Source: an uncultured Planctomycetia bacterium (GTDB lineage: Bacteria; Planctomycetota; UBA1135; GCA-002686595). From it: a stretch of 6,033 bases of DNA. The stretch covers positions 1 through 6,033 of the forward strand of contig CALKYE010000289.1 in NCBI GenBank assembly GCA_938003765.1. Reading direction: 5' to 3'. The notes below the pieces were generated by a model that worked only from the letters and a program-made list of their open reading frames with translations, did no database searches and was not told the DNA's origin. Position 1 is the first letter of the stretch, and each line of letters begins with the position of its first letter. Made by a program: the position numbers and the translations under genes. Shown here in pieces: positions 5,916 through 6,033 of this stretch.

Positions 5916-5963
5916 GAGGACGGCGTCTCGCGGTCCGATCTTGCCGGGTTTGCCGACGTTGCC
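5880..5963 (-). repeat. GGCAA-iterated spacer, right copy
   Basis: On the minus strand GGCAA cores begin at 5963, 5954 and 5945 (9-base spacing), then after 30 bases at 5915 and 5904 (11-base spacing). Inverted copies lie at 5891-5895 and 5880-5884. The order and spacing are those of the left copy minus one 11-base unit. It lies between the proposed template tail and the reverse transcriptase, the position of the spacer RNA that DGR enzymes use for cDNA priming in the Bordetella phage system. Confidence 0.7.
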
Positions 5964-6033
5964 GCGAAATGGACACCCTCTAAGATCGAAGATCGATCCT
6001 CTAGCGCGAGCTCGGGGCAGCGGGCAGCGCGAC
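5950..6033 (-). repeat. Inverted repeat, right arm; candidate 3' tail of a DGR template repeat (cut by window edge)
   Basis: Read on the minus strand from 6033, this repeats the end of the NACHT gene: GTC GCG CTG CCC GCT and so on to the TAG at 6003-6001 (peptide V-A-L-P-A-A-P-S-S-R), then the same post-stop hairpin and first GGCAA cores; 83 of 84 bases match 5146-5229. It lies directly upstream of the reverse transcriptase on the same strand, the classic template-repeat position. The alternative is the 3' end of a second, paralogous lectin-fold target gene running in from the right. The window stops before the part that would tell these apart. Confidence 0.6.

Noticed and set aside
5146..6033. 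Insertion sequence with terminal inverted repeats
   Set aside because: The repeat arms include the coding end of the NACHT gene, there is no transposase, and no target-site duplication can be seen. The enclosed protein is a reverse transcriptase fragment of DGR type.
5870..6033. Fold-back assembly artefact at a contig end
   Set aside because: A simple fold-back would give identical arms and continue into the RT coding copy. Here the identity steps from 99% to about 83% with an 11-base indel, and a unique 560-base RT segment separates the arms. It cannot be fully excluded without reads across the right edge.

Overview
This is a high-GC window (about two thirds G+C, with a strong preference for G or C at third codon positions). 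It most likely comes from a Planctomycetota bacterium. The main clue is the extracellular FG-GAP protein at 249-1856: its C-terminal domain (Y-C-[ST]-...-S-L-G-C start, W-x-R-D near the end) is a type I associate with planctomycete secreted proteins. The lack of clear Shine-Dalgarno sequences before the starts fits, but proves nothing.

Layout. (1) 1-192, minus strand: the first 64 codons of a WbsX / GH99-like glycan-processing protein, cut by the window edge. (2) 249-1856, plus: a secreted seven-bladed FG-GAP beta-propeller, divergent from the first gene, followed by two GC-rich hairpins (1871-1894, 1911-1938) that look like its terminator. (3) 2014-5178, plus: a 1054-residue multidomain protein with a TIR/deoxyribosyltransferase-like N-terminus, a second degenerate copy of that fold, a NACHT P-loop NTPase, a helical linker, and a formylglycine-generating-enzyme (FGE)-type C-type-lectin-fold domain at the C-terminus. 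This is the architecture of a STAND/NACHT immune or conflict NTPase. (4) 5179-6033: a compact retroelement region. It holds a piece of a diversity-generating-retroelement (DGR)-type reverse transcriptase on the minus strand (5310-5870), placed between two arms of a long imperfect inverted repeat.

How the parts may fit. The last 33 bases of the NACHT gene (5146-5178) plus 51 bases past its stop recur in inverted orientation at 6033-5950, with 83 of 84 bases matching. The right copy lies upstream of the reverse transcriptase and on its strand, which is the usual place of a DGR template repeat. The C-terminal FGE-like domain is a known class of DGR variable domain. I therefore read the window as a NACHT conflict protein whose ligand-recognition tip is, or was, diversified by a DGR. 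The adenine-bearing part of the proposed template lies just past the right edge and cannot be seen. The reverse transcriptase lacks its N-terminal half, including the first catalytic aspartate motif, so the local machinery may be decayed, split, or supplied in trans. No Avd accessory gene is visible.
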